DNA of 39,725 nt from JBDTES01 sp039922435 (GTDB lineage Bacteria; Patescibacteriota; Saccharimonadia; Saccharimonadales; UBA4665): positions 1-39,725 of the forward strand of contig JBDTES010000014.1 in assembly GCA_039922435.1 (NCBI GenBank), in the 5' to 3' direction. Each line of letters starts with the position of its first letter. Position 1 is the first letter of the stretch. Under the pieces are notes generated by a model. That model had not been told where the DNA came from. It ran no database searches and saw only the letters and a program-made list of their open reading frames with translations. Below are positions 32,482-39,725 of the stretch, piece after piece. Made by a program: the position numbers and the translations under genes.

Positions 32482-32547
32482 CTCATACCTCAAAAACTAT
32501 CTATTTTTTATATAACCAAGCACTACAACTACATAAAATCTGACAGG

Positions 32548-33606
32548 TTATATTACTACACCACCACCTAGAACTCGGTTGTCGTCATAGATTACGGCGG
32601 ATTGACCAGGAGTAATAGCCCGCACTTCTTCACTTAATAAAATACTTACTTCACCATCTTTCTTTGTTTTGCAAGGTGAGACCTTGCAAGGTATTAGGGG
32701 AGCTCGGTAACGAGTGCGCACTTGGTAGGTTTTGGTAGGTTCGGGAATGCCGTTGATCCAATGTATATTTGACAGCTGTAAGTTCTTGCTCCAGAGGTTT
32801 TTATCTTGTAAATCAGTTGTTACATAGACTTCATTCTTAGCCATATCTTTGCCGATTACGTAATATGGCAAGCCACCACCGACATCTAGGCCGTGGCGCT
32901 GGCCAATAGTGTAGAAAATTGCCCCATCATGCTGGCCAATAATTACGCCATCCTGATTAATGATTACCCCAAATGGCTGTTGGCCAAGTTCGTGCAATAA
33001 GAAGTCTTTGATACCGACTTTGCCGACAAAGCAAATCCCCTGGCTATCCTTCTTTTCGGCCGTAGCTAAACTAAACTTTTTAGCCAAGGACCGGACTTCG
33101 GCTTTAGTCTCGAACTCACCGATTGGCATCAAAGAGTGCTGCAGGGCATCTTCGGTAACTCGGTATAAGAAATAGGTCTGGTCCTTTTCGACATTAGCAG
33201 CTGTATGCAATTCGCCATCAACTGACCTAGCATAGTGGCCAGTTGCTATCATGTCAGCCCCGTCACTCAGTGCAGTGTCTAAAAATAGTTTGAATTTAAT
33301 TTCTTGGTTACACATAATGTCGGGATTGGGAGTTATACCGGCTTTATAGCCACCCAGCATATAATCGACGACTCTTTGGCGGTATTCTGTTTGGAAATCA
33401 TACATCTTAAAGGGAATACCGAGCTGTACAGCGACCCTTTTGGCGTCCTGATAATCTTCTTTCCACGGGCAAATCATACCGGGCAAATCTTTACTCCAGT
33501 TTTTCATATAGACGCCGGTGATATCATAGCCCTGATCTCGCAGCAGAGCCGCTGTGACCGAACTATCAACACCGCCGGACATACCGACAAATACTTTCTT
33601 AGCCAT
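32548..33606 (-). CDS. mnmA: tRNA 2-thiouridylase MnmA
   Basis: MnmA adds sulfur to uridine 34 of tRNA-Lys, -Glu and -Gln. The 352-residue product has the PP-loop GMSGGVDSS at about 8-16, the conserved catalytic cysteines in NPDIMCNQEIKF (about 102) and DSQGICFVG (about 195), GHYAR, and the C-terminal beta-barrel with VRTRYR and QSAVIYD. Length is normal. A TAAAAT box at 33616-33621 leaves 9 nt to the ATG. It lies 48 bp downstream of the surface-protein locus on the same strand; the promoter makes it independent. Confidence 0.97.
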   Translation of the reverse strand: MAKKVFVGMSGGVDSSVTAALLRDQGYDITGVYMKNWSKDLPGMICPWKEDYQDAKRVAVQLGIPFKMYDFQTEYRQRVVDYMLGGYKAGITPNPDIMCNQEIKFKLFLDTALSDGADMIATGHYARSVDGELHTAANVEKDQTYFLYRVTEDALQHSLMPIGEFETKAEVRSLAKKFSLATAEKKDSQGICFVGKVGIKDFLLHELGQQPFGVIINQDGVIIGQHDGAIFYTIGQRHGLDVGGGLPYYVIGKDMAKNEVYVTTDLQDKNLWSKNLQLSNIHWINGIPEPTKTYQVRTRYRAPLIPCKVSPCKTKKDGEVSILLSEEVRAITPGQSAVIYDDNRVLGGGVVI

Positions 33607-33654
33607 AACCTATCTATTTTAGCAAACTAAAGAGTTTTTATAAATTACTTAGTA

Positions 33655-34572
33655 TTAGCGCTTGTCTTCTTGATCATATATAGCGGATTGCTTTTCAATT
33701 TGCTGACGCAGAGATTGCAGCTCGTAGCGGCGACCAAGCCAAAAAGCGATTAAGGCAATCGGGAATATCAATAACAGCGGCCAGATTAGGTAAATCTTCT
33801 TAGTTATAATGGTAGCCGCACCCTTATTGGTACTGGATGACGACTGCGTCACCTTGCCATTACCAACCCCAACCACTTGCAAGAACGCTGTCGTACCATT
33901 GGCGTCAGTTACCTTAATAACTACCGTATATGATCCAGCGTTCTTATAGACGTGATCGACGTTTACCTGGCCAACAAACGCCACACTTTTTAGATCATTA
34001 CCCGAGCCATCACCCCAGTCAATACTAACAGCGTAGGGTCCACTACCACCACTAATAATTATCGGCCAACTTAGAGTTGCACCGGGATCAGCACCAATCT
34101 TGGCAAAGTTACTGGTAACCGAAACGTGTGAGCCAAATTTGATAAACAACGCATCCTGAAAAGTAACTATAACAGTGTTGGAATCGGGGCCGGGCTGATC
34201 AAGCGAATCATAAACTCTGGCCACTAGGTCGTTTTCGCCACTAAAAAGATCAACTTGCAAAGTAAAGCTGCCATTATCGCAATCAGCTGAGCCGACAAAA
34301 ATATTGTTAGTAAACACTTTGACTAACAAGCCGTCTGGACAGGTACCAGAAACCTGGATAGGTGTAGATGTAAAGGTTTGGCCACCTGTCGGTAAACTGA
34401 TTCTAGCGCCTCTGGTTGGTGGTGGGCTAGAAATAGTACCCTGTAGGCCACTCGAGCCAGATTGTGGGTTCTGCTCGCTGCCAAGGGCAGCTACGGCAGC
34501 CGTCAGGCCAAAAGCTATTACCAGACCTAGTACCAAGCTATAGATTGTACGACCAAAGTGAAAATGTTTCAT
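33655..34572 (-). CDS. Secreted Ig-like/PKD protein with C-terminal membrane anchor
   Basis: The 305-residue product has a signal peptide or anchor at about 9-31, a beta domain of Ig type (about 53-145, with GTCPDG and DNGSFTLQV), a PKD domain (about 165-240) with the typical WGDGS and YKNAGSYTVVIKVTDANG motifs, and a C-terminal membrane segment (LIWPLLLIFPIALIAFWLG) followed by a charged cytosolic tail. It is therefore held on the cell surface. It ends the five-gene surface locus and may be the membrane dock for its partners; this is inference from order. No Shine-Dalgarno sequence is visible; TAAACA 7 nt before the ATG may act as a -10 box. Confidence 0.78.
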   Translation of the reverse strand: MKHFHFGRTIYSLVLGLVIAFGLTAAVAALGSEQNPQSGSSGLQGTISSPPPTRGARISLPTGGQTFTSTPIQVSGTCPDGLLVKVFTNNIFVGSADCDNGSFTLQVDLFSGENDLVARVYDSLDQPGPDSNTVIVTFQDALFIKFGSHVSVTSNFAKIGADPGATLSWPIIISGGSGPYAVSIDWGDGSGNDLKSVAFVGQVNVDHVYKNAGSYTVVIKVTDANGTTAFLQVVGVGNGKVTQSSSSTNKGAATIITKKIYLIWPLLLIFPIALIAFWLGRRYELQSLRQQIEKQSAIYDQEDKR

Positions 34573-34662
34573 GAAAAAGTGTTTACGCTTTTAGCTTACC
34601 ATATACGGCTCATATCCGTGAGGACTGCATATCTACTAGGGTGCGATCTTAGTAAAGCCGTT

Positions 34663-35664
34663 CTAGCGGCGACGAGCGTTTCGCAGTATCCGCTGATTGT
34701 AAGCCCTGATAGCTCTCGGTAAGCCAAATATGGCTAGTAGAATCAGAGCTATGACAGCCAAGCTAATTACGATAAGTAGTACTGGTATCACGTAAAAGGT
34801 AGTTCGAGCACTTATCAGTTGGCCATTAGCGCCATAACCGAAATTGCCTTCGACTGAATATTTACCAAACCAGCCGACCTTATTTAGTGGGATATCGAAG
34901 CGACGAATACTATCAGGTAATACATTACCTCGAGGTGTTGTATTGTTAATCTCGGTAGACTGCAGAACTTTATCACCCTTCTTCAAAACAATCTTGCCAA
35001 AGGGTTGTTCCTGCAAGTTACCAGTGTTCTGGAAGCGCACAACCGAACTCAGTGAATTGTTAGACACAAAGAATGAGCTGGCAGCCGAAGCATCCTTGCC
35101 GCTGCGTACATCAAAACTGGCAACACTAAGCTGTTCTTTGATATCACCAGGTACCTTGACCAAAATCAGTGAACCAACGCTAGCCGAAAGGTTGATATTC
35201 TTACCGGTTCCGGCAGCAACCGGCGCAAAGCGGACGGCACCGTAATAACCACCGCCAGCTGCATTGGCTGGGACGCTAATATTGACTTTTACATCTTTGG
35301 TTTGGCCGGGAGCTAGCGAAACATTACTAACCGGAGCAATAAAGCGCTTTAAACTATGACTAGGAGCGAACTGATTAGAATCAAGTATCAGGTCCGGCTG
35401 GCCCGTTTCATTACCCTTTGTCACCGTAAAGTCATTTATTAGCACCTGTAAGTCAGCCGGACCACTGGTAATATTCTTTACTGTTACAAGGACTGATTGA
35501 GTAGATCCAGGTTCGATTGTCAGGTCTGTCCGAACTGGCGAAATCTGCATGCCATTACCACTAGTAGTAGAATTATCAGCTGCTGAGGCAACCGCCCCCA
35601 GCGAAACGAAACCAGTACACAGCGCCACCAAAGCCAGCGATATTATATTTTTAAACTTTTTCAT
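34663..35664 (-). CDS. DUF916/WxLIP-like surface protein with C-terminal membrane anchor
   Basis: The 333-residue product has a signal peptide (cleavage near ASAADN), then a beta domain matching the logic of DUF916 (WxL-interacting protein) proteins: ISPVRTDLTIEPGSTQSVLVTVKN, followed by FIAPVSNVSLAPGQTKDV and VPANAAGGGYYGAVRF. A second beta domain (about 185-290) follows, then a membrane segment (about 292-318) and a basic tail. In Gram-positive bacteria DUF916 proteins bind WxL surface proteins and peptidoglycan. Here the neighbours upstream are three secreted paralogs that could be its clients. A GAGGGG ribosome-binding site precedes the ATG. Gap to the next gene is 90 bp. Confidence 0.78.
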   Translation of the reverse strand: MKKFKNIISLALVALCTGFVSLGAVASAADNSTTSGNGMQISPVRTDLTIEPGSTQSVLVTVKNITSGPADLQVLINDFTVTKGNETGQPDLILDSNQFAPSHSLKRFIAPVSNVSLAPGQTKDVKVNISVPANAAGGGYYGAVRFAPVAAGTGKNINLSASVGSLILVKVPGDIKEQLSVASFDVRSGKDASAASSFFVSNNSLSSVVRFQNTGNLQEQPFGKIVLKKGDKVLQSTEINNTTPRGNVLPDSIRRFDIPLNKVGWFGKYSVEGNFGYGANGQLISARTTFYVIPVLLIVISLAVIALILLAIFGLPRAIRAYNQRILRNARRR

Positions 35665-35738
35665 GTTCCCCTCTTTTACCTTATGCTTGCCATAATATTA
35701 TCAGACTTATGCAAGCGTGCATAGACATTAATTATATA

Positions 35739-36797
35739 TCAGAAACTAGCCAGCGCCACATAGGTTATGGTTGTAACGTAAACCCCCGGTGGCTGGCTCT
35801 TGCTAACATTTACGATATAGCTAGCCGTAAACCGCCTATAGGCGTCAGTGTAAGTCCGATTAGCAATAACATCGCCTGGTATGTACTGGAAGAGATTTGG
35901 TTGATTGTAGCCACTAGTCGGCTGACCTACTCCACTACCCTGAGGGTCTACTCCCATTGAAGGGGTAGAATTAGCTCTTAAATTAAGCCCAAACTGGCTG
36001 GTCCCAGGGCGCGACACATCAGCGCTAGCTAGAGCTGGAATAATATTATTACCAGAAGTCATAGTTGGCCCCAGGGCACTGATGGTATAGCCAAATTCGG
36101 CATTGGTAGCAACTAATATCTGAGCCGAGCCAGTAGCCGTAGCATTTGAGCTAAGTTCTCCAAAATCAATATAATCACCAGAGGCAGTACTACAGTCAAA
36201 CGACGGTATACTATCACCGGTACACATCAGCAGATACGGCGGCACTTTGGTCTTGATACTAATTCCGCCGTTGATAGAATAGGCTAGACCACCATAATCA
36301 ACATCTGGGCCGGTCGCATCGGCCGAGGCAAAAGTCTCGACCCTAGCATAGTACGAACCGGGGGCCGAAGGATTGATAACGCCATCTAATTCATAGCTCG
36401 AAACGCCAAGCACCGAAAGTGTCGGTAAGCGGGTTAATACTAGAACGTTCGCTGTCGAATCAGCTGAGTCGATACTATAACCTCCCATGCCAGTTTGATC
36501 CGATAGAGTAGCCGCGCTAATATCGAGGCCCGGAGAAGGTGTACAAGGTTCACCGACAAATGGGTCGTTGGCGCAAAATTGTACCCGAATAGAGCCAAGC
36601 ACGCTAGGGCTTATAATATTAAACGAGACGTCGTATTTGGAAGTGGCCCCAGCGAAGTCGTTGCTAAGTTTTAAAGCTCGACCGGTTAAGACTGCTCCAG
36701 AAACTTGCCAGAAGTGCAGTGGTCCTGCTGCCAGGAAGAGTAAGACTGCAACTAGACCAACAATTACGTGGGAGAAGCGCAGCTTTTTAACGGGCAT
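35739..36797 (-). CDS. Secreted surface beta-protein, third and most divergent paralog
   Basis: The 352-residue product has a hydrophobic N-terminal segment (about 11-28) and the same three-part layout as the two larger paralogs: a first domain with FCANDPFVGEPC, a second with two cysteines (LLMCTGDS, FDCSTAS), and a last beta domain starting PGTSQFGL and ending PPGVYVTTITY-VALASF. Paired cysteines suggest disulfides outside the membrane. The last residues resemble the closing strand of self-associating or fimbrial beta-sandwich domains; this is a visual impression only. It has an AAAGGAG ribosome-binding site and begins only 22 bp after the second paralog, so it is cotranscribed with it. Confidence 0.75.
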   Translation of the reverse strand: MPVKKLRFSHVIVGLVAVLLFLAAGPLHFWQVSGAVLTGRALKLSNDFAGATSKYDVSFNIISPSVLGSIRVQFCANDPFVGEPCTPSPGLDISAATLSDQTGMGGYSIDSADSTANVLVLTRLPTLSVLGVSSYELDGVINPSAPGSYYARVETFASADATGPDVDYGGLAYSINGGISIKTKVPPYLLMCTGDSIPSFDCSTASGDYIDFGELSSNATATGSAQILVATNAEFGYTISALGPTMTSGNNIIPALASADVSRPGTSQFGLNLRANSTPSMGVDPQGSGVGQPTSGYNQPNLFQYIPGDVIANRTYTDAYRRFTASYIVNVSKSQPPGVYVTTITYVALASF

Positions 36798-36819
36798 GAG
36801 CTTTCTCCTTTAATTTAGG

Positions 36820-38058
36820 CTAGAAGGTACCAGTCGCAATCAGAATCTCGTTAGTGGAATAGACACCGGCTGGAGTAGTTAGAGATGCCGTGGCCGCAAA
36901 GTTAAGCTGAGAATTAACCTGGCTAATTGGCCCGGCACAGCTAGCGATAGTACTACCGTAGGTCGATTTAACACTAGCATCGTCCATGCCGTAGAAGGCA
37001 GTTGAAGTTGTGCTAGTATTTGACTGTGGAACATCCTTTCCGGCTGTATGGTAAGCGGCATCTGGGGTAATCGTACCGGTACTAGTCGTAACAGTAGCTG
37101 TCAATTTACTAGGGGCCACAAACATCCCAAATGCGGCGGTACCAGGGACAATAGCGGCTGGGGTTGCAACTGTGTTCATGCTCGGTATCAAACAAGTCGC
37201 CCCACCGTCGTTGCTCAGACCGACACAAGTATGCGTGTTCTTCATCCGGATAACGGCGCCCGCACTGGCATTGGTTGATAACTGCATGTAAGCTGGAGTG
37301 CTATCTATTTGGTCAGCACTAAGGACCTGGGTTGGACTACCGTGACCAATCGTAATGAGTGGTGCTGTAGCAGCAGAACAATTGACATTAGTGATAACAC
37401 CACCATAGCCTGCACCTGATATATCAATGCCGGAGGTACAGAACGACAGTGTCTCCATAACCTTGGCGGTAATTTGGACGTTTTGAGCCGTGCTCATGGC
37501 AGCGCCACCAAAATCTTTTGGGCTACCGCCGACAGTAGGGTTTGCACCGGTCACATTGGCAGGTACATAACTAGTTGAAGTACCAGTCAAATAGGTATAG
37601 ATTCGAGCGTAGAACGAAGCCGTCGTCGATGAATTCCAAGTTGGATTGGTTATACCACTAATCGTGGTCGTAAACTGAACACCAGCCGTAATAGTCAGGC
37701 CAGTGATTTTTATGGTGTGTTTTGGAGTACCGGTACCTATAGCAGTCACGCCAGTCCCGGTCGCAGCAGCTACATTTGGGACGCTATTGGCCGCAAAATT
37801 ACAGACATCACCATCAATCGGATCATTACCACAAAAATCGACAATTATTTCTTGAGCATTAACAACTGGCATAAAACTCAACTGGTATGTAACACCAGTT
37901 GCAGCCGGTGTGGAATCACTCATTTCAATACTACGAGAGGTTATCTGGGCAGCTGAGGCGGTACCATCAAAAACAGCTGGTAGCAAACCAGATAGGGCAA
38001 CCACAGCCGCTATTACCGTTAAGACCGGTCGGCGTATTGCATTAAATCTAGTATTCAT
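36820..38058 (-). CDS. Secreted surface beta-protein, second paralog
   Basis: The 412-residue product has a signal peptide (RPVLTVIAAVVALSGLLPAVF, with cleavage probably near ASAAQ), a first domain with FCGNDPIDGDVC, a second with ITAKVMETLSFC and NVNCSAAT, a third with HTCVGLSNDGGATC and PGTAAFGMFVAPS, and the end TTPAGVYSTNEILIATGTF. It is rich in Thr, Ser, Ala and Gly and poor in charge, as in abundant surface or fibre proteins. It is nearly the same length as, and strongly similar to, the gene at 38222, by tandem duplication including the promoter. AAGGAG lies 8 nt before the ATG. Confidence 0.78.
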   Translation of the reverse strand: MNTRFNAIRRPVLTVIAAVVALSGLLPAVFDGTASAAQITSRSIEMSDSTPAATGVTYQLSFMPVVNAQEIIVDFCGNDPIDGDVCNFAANSVPNVAAATGTGVTAIGTGTPKHTIKITGLTITAGVQFTTTISGITNPTWNSSTTASFYARIYTYLTGTSTSYVPANVTGANPTVGGSPKDFGGAAMSTAQNVQITAKVMETLSFCTSGIDISGAGYGGVITNVNCSAATAPLITIGHGSPTQVLSADQIDSTPAYMQLSTNASAGAVIRMKNTHTCVGLSNDGGATCLIPSMNTVATPAAIVPGTAAFGMFVAPSKLTATVTTSTGTITPDAAYHTAGKDVPQSNTSTTSTAFYGMDDASVKSTYGSTIASCAGPISQVNSQLNFAATASLTTPAGVYSTNEILIATGTF

Positions 38059-38110
38059 TTTTATTTCTCCTTGGCTAAAACCGTTTTTATTTTAAACTAT
38101 CAATGGACCG

Positions 38111-38139
38111 ATAATAACACGCTTATGATTACCAAACAA
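38111..38139 (-). promoter_or_regulatory. Promoter of the second surface paralog
   Basis: On the minus strand TTGTTT (38134-38139) and TATTAT (38111-38116) are 17 bp apart. The transcript would have a leader of about 45 nt rich in A, like that of the first paralog. The rest of the 163-bp gap shows no gene. Confidence 0.5.
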
Positions 38140-38221
38140 GCCTTTTTTAGTCTTGCCTAGTAATTTATCCACAGGGCCATAACGATCTATCTGCTACTCA
38201 AAGCTTTAGCCTACAAGAGGT

Positions 38222-39460
38222 TTAGAATGTACCAGTCGCAATCAGAATCTCGTTAGTAGTGTAAATACCGGCTGGAGTGGTCAGAGCCGAGGTAGCGGCA
38301 AAGTTAAGTTGAGAATTAACCTGGCTAATTGGTCCAGCACAGCTGGCGATAGTGCTGCCATAGGTCGATAGGACATTACTATCATCCATCCCATAGAAGG
38401 CTGTTGTAGCGGCGCTAGTGTTAGCCTGAACGGTAGTGTTTGTACCGTTATTGTAAACCGGATCAGGCGTAATCGTGCCAGTACTAGTCGTAACAGAAGC
38501 TGTCGTAACACTAGGGGCCACAAATAAGCCAAAGGCAGCCGTACCAGGCACAATCGCAGCTGGAGTCGAACTAGAGTTCATACTCGGAATCTTACAGGTT
38601 GCTCCGCCGTCATTGCTCAGACCGTCACAAGTATTTCCATTCTTCATTCGGACAATGGCGCCAGTGCTGGCATTGGTTGAAAGTTGCATATAAGCTGGTG
38701 TGTTATCGACCTGGTCGGCACTCAAGACTTGGGTTGGGGTGCCATGACCAATCGTAATCAGTGGGGCAGTAGCCTGAGCACACGAAGTATCACCGCCAGC
38801 GCCACCGTAATTTGCGCCCGATATATCGGTTCCCGAAGTACAGAAAGTAAGCGTCTCCATAACTTTGGCAGTAATCTGGATATTCTCGGCCACACTAAGC
38901 GCCGCGCCACCAACATCTATCGGACTACCAACTGAGGTAGGTTTAGTGCCAGAGCTTGGCGAAACCGTGTAGGCGGCAGCACCTGAAGTAGCATAGGTAT
39001 AGATACGAGCATAGAAGGTATTAGTATCGGAGCTAGTGGCCGTTGGGTTGGTTATGCCAGAAATCTCTGTCGAAAATGGGACACCAGCCTGAAGCGTTAA
39101 ACCAGTAATCTTCAAAGTGTGGACCGGAGCAACGGCACCTACGACTGCTACACCGGTACCGGTCGCGGAACTAACGTTTGGTGTACCATCAACTGCAAAG
39201 TCACAAACATCACCGTCAATCGGATCATTACTACAAAAATCAATTACGATTTCTGCTGCGTTAGTAGCTGGTGTGAAAAACAATGTATATTTTACATTTG
39301 TAGCGCCGGGCGTAGAGTCACTCATTTTGATGCCACGAGTTGTCATCTGGGCGGCCGCCGCAGTAGCACTAAAAACAGCAGGCAGTAAACCAGATAAGCC
39401 CACTATGGCTGCAATCACCGTTAGGGCCGGTCGGCGTAATGCGTTAAACTTAGTATTCAT
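38222..39460 (-). CDS. Secreted surface beta-protein, first paralog
   Basis: The 412-residue product has the same plan as the second paralog: signal peptide (RPALTVIAAIVGLSGLLPAVF, cleavage probably near AAAAQ), FCSNDPIDGDVC, ITAKVMETLTFC with DTSCAQAT, NTCDGLSNDGGATC, PGTAAFGLFVAPS and the same C-terminus. The two proteins differ mostly in surface-loop-like stretches (for example about 140-180 and 330-350), while cysteine-containing and terminal parts are almost fixed. GAGGAG (39469-39474) lies 8 nt before the ATG and a strong promoter precedes it. Being first in a five-gene locus with good signals, it is probably an abundant surface protein. Function unknown. Confidence 0.78.
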   Translation of the reverse strand: MNTKFNALRRPALTVIAAIVGLSGLLPAVFSATAAAAQMTTRGIKMSDSTPGATNVKYTLFFTPATNAAEIVIDFCSNDPIDGDVCDFAVDGTPNVSSATGTGVAVVGAVAPVHTLKITGLTLQAGVPFSTEISGITNPTATSSDTNTFYARIYTYATSGAAAYTVSPSSGTKPTSVGSPIDVGGAALSVAENIQITAKVMETLTFCTSGTDISGANYGGAGGDTSCAQATAPLITIGHGTPTQVLSADQVDNTPAYMQLSTNASTGAIVRMKNGNTCDGLSNDGGATCKIPSMNSSSTPAAIVPGTAAFGLFVAPSVTTASVTTSTGTITPDPVYNNGTNTTVQANTSAATTAFYGMDDSNVLSTYGSTIASCAGPISQVNSQLNFAATSALTTPAGIYTTNEILIATGTF

Positions 39461-39529
39461 TTTTGTTTCTCCTCGGCTGATGACTATTTTTTTATTTAAA
39501 ACTGATTTTTATTTTTGACTAATGACAGG

Positions 39530-39558
39530 ATTCTAACACCCGCCCAGCTATTAAGCAA
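39530..39558 (-). promoter_or_regulatory. Promoter of the surface-protein locus
   Basis: On the minus strand TTGCTT (39553-39558) and TAGAAT (39530-39535) are 17 bp apart, giving a leader of about 60 nt that is A/T-rich before the GAGGAG ribosome-binding site. Confidence 0.65.
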
Positions 39559-39619
39559 GTACTTTTTAGCTAACTTCGGCCCGCTTAGGTATAAAATAAT
39601 GGTTCAAGACTAGTTTAGC

Positions 39620-39725
39620 CTAGCTCTGAGCATCCTTTCGTAGTATTTCGAGTAGTTTGTGATACATATCTTCATGTCGCATATTATACCTAAACTCACA
39701 TTCTTTTAAATGTAGATTGAAGTGG
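39620..39725 (-). CDS. C-terminal end of an IS1595-like transposase, cut by the window edge
   Basis: A frame enters from the right edge on the minus strand and stops at TAG 39620-39622. Its 34 visible residues include LHLKECEFRYNMRHED and YHKLLEILRK, which match the typical end of IS1595/ISXO2-type transposases (L-x-E-x-x-FR-x-N-x-R followed by a leucine-rich helix); this is from memory. Whether the full gene is intact lies outside the window. A TATAAT inside this frame (39692-39697) could be a chance match. Confidence 0.5.
   Translation of the reverse strand, partial: HFNLHLKECEFRYNMRHEDMYHKLLEILRKDAQS

Noticed and set aside
39659..39720. A leaderless micro-ORF after the TATAAT at 39692-39697
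   Set aside because: The overlapping transposase-like frame explains the region better.
1..39725. CRISPR array, prophage or toxin-antitoxin module
   Set aside because: I saw no regularly spaced repeats, phage structural or integrase genes, or recognisable toxin-antitoxin pair.
1..39725. UGA read as glycine (code 25)
   Set aside because: Normal-length genes, such as the IS transposase at 12317 and the small protein at 32257, end in TGA, and no conserved gene needs TGA read through.

Overview
The window looks like a chromosome segment of a Patescibacteria (CPR) bacterium, most likely a Saccharibacteria (TM7) relative. The evidence is compact gene packing, housekeeping genes beside many small single-membrane-segment proteins, an FtsA-like gene next to a baseplate-J-like membrane protein, a short alanyl-tRNA synthetase, and a large locus of secreted Cys-containing surface proteins. 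TGA is used as a normal stop, so the UGA=Gly code of Gracilibacteria/Absconditabacteria does not apply. This placement is inference; there is no rRNA or tRNA in the window.

Layout. 1-2940: small membrane-anchored proteins of unknown function, several damaged (one frameshift candidate, one in-frame TAA, one ORF with an ATA start). 3067-8226 (minus): uvrC, HAD-Nudix pair, proline iminopeptidase, a peptide deformylase interrupted by an in-frame TAA, and trhO. 8291-10421 (plus): a large hairpin, a promoter, a possible leader peptide and an ABC exporter with its Shine-Dalgarno sequence in a hairpin loop. 10437-13038: bL25, an IS481-like element and a DedA protein. 13035-20763: uvrA, two small membrane proteins, exonuclease I, Obg and a LysM-CHAP peptidoglycan hydrolase. 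21019-28156 (minus): mltG, ruvX, baseplate-J-like protein, FtsA-like ATPase, a hypothetical gene and alaS. 28228-30791 (plus): a membrane-tethered metallophosphoesterase and a frameshifted gene. 30837-32481: a second IS481-like copy in inverted orientation, a small membrane protein and a strongly structured RNA candidate. 32548-39460 (minus): mnmA and a five-gene surface locus (three paralogous secreted beta-proteins, a DUF916/WxLIP-like protein, a PKD protein with a C-terminal anchor). The right edge holds the end of an IS1595-like transposase.

How the genes work together: uvrA, uvrC, ruvX and sbcB serve DNA repair and recombination; mltG, LysM-CHAP, FtsA-like and baseplate-J-like proteins fit envelope growth and division; trhO, mnmA, alaS, bL25, obg and def serve translation. 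The surface locus is the best candidate for an undescribed system, by analogy a Gram-positive WxL-type surface complex.

The strongest genome-wide signal is promoter architecture. About sixteen genes have a TATAAT-like -10 box 6 to 10 nt before the start codon (mostly 6 or 7), which implies leaderless mRNAs. Leadered genes with Shine-Dalgarno sequences are mainly downstream operon genes, the ABC exporter, bL25, the insertion sequences and the surface proteins. This rule corrects several start sites (alaS, the PGPGW protein) and supports an ATA-initiated small protein.
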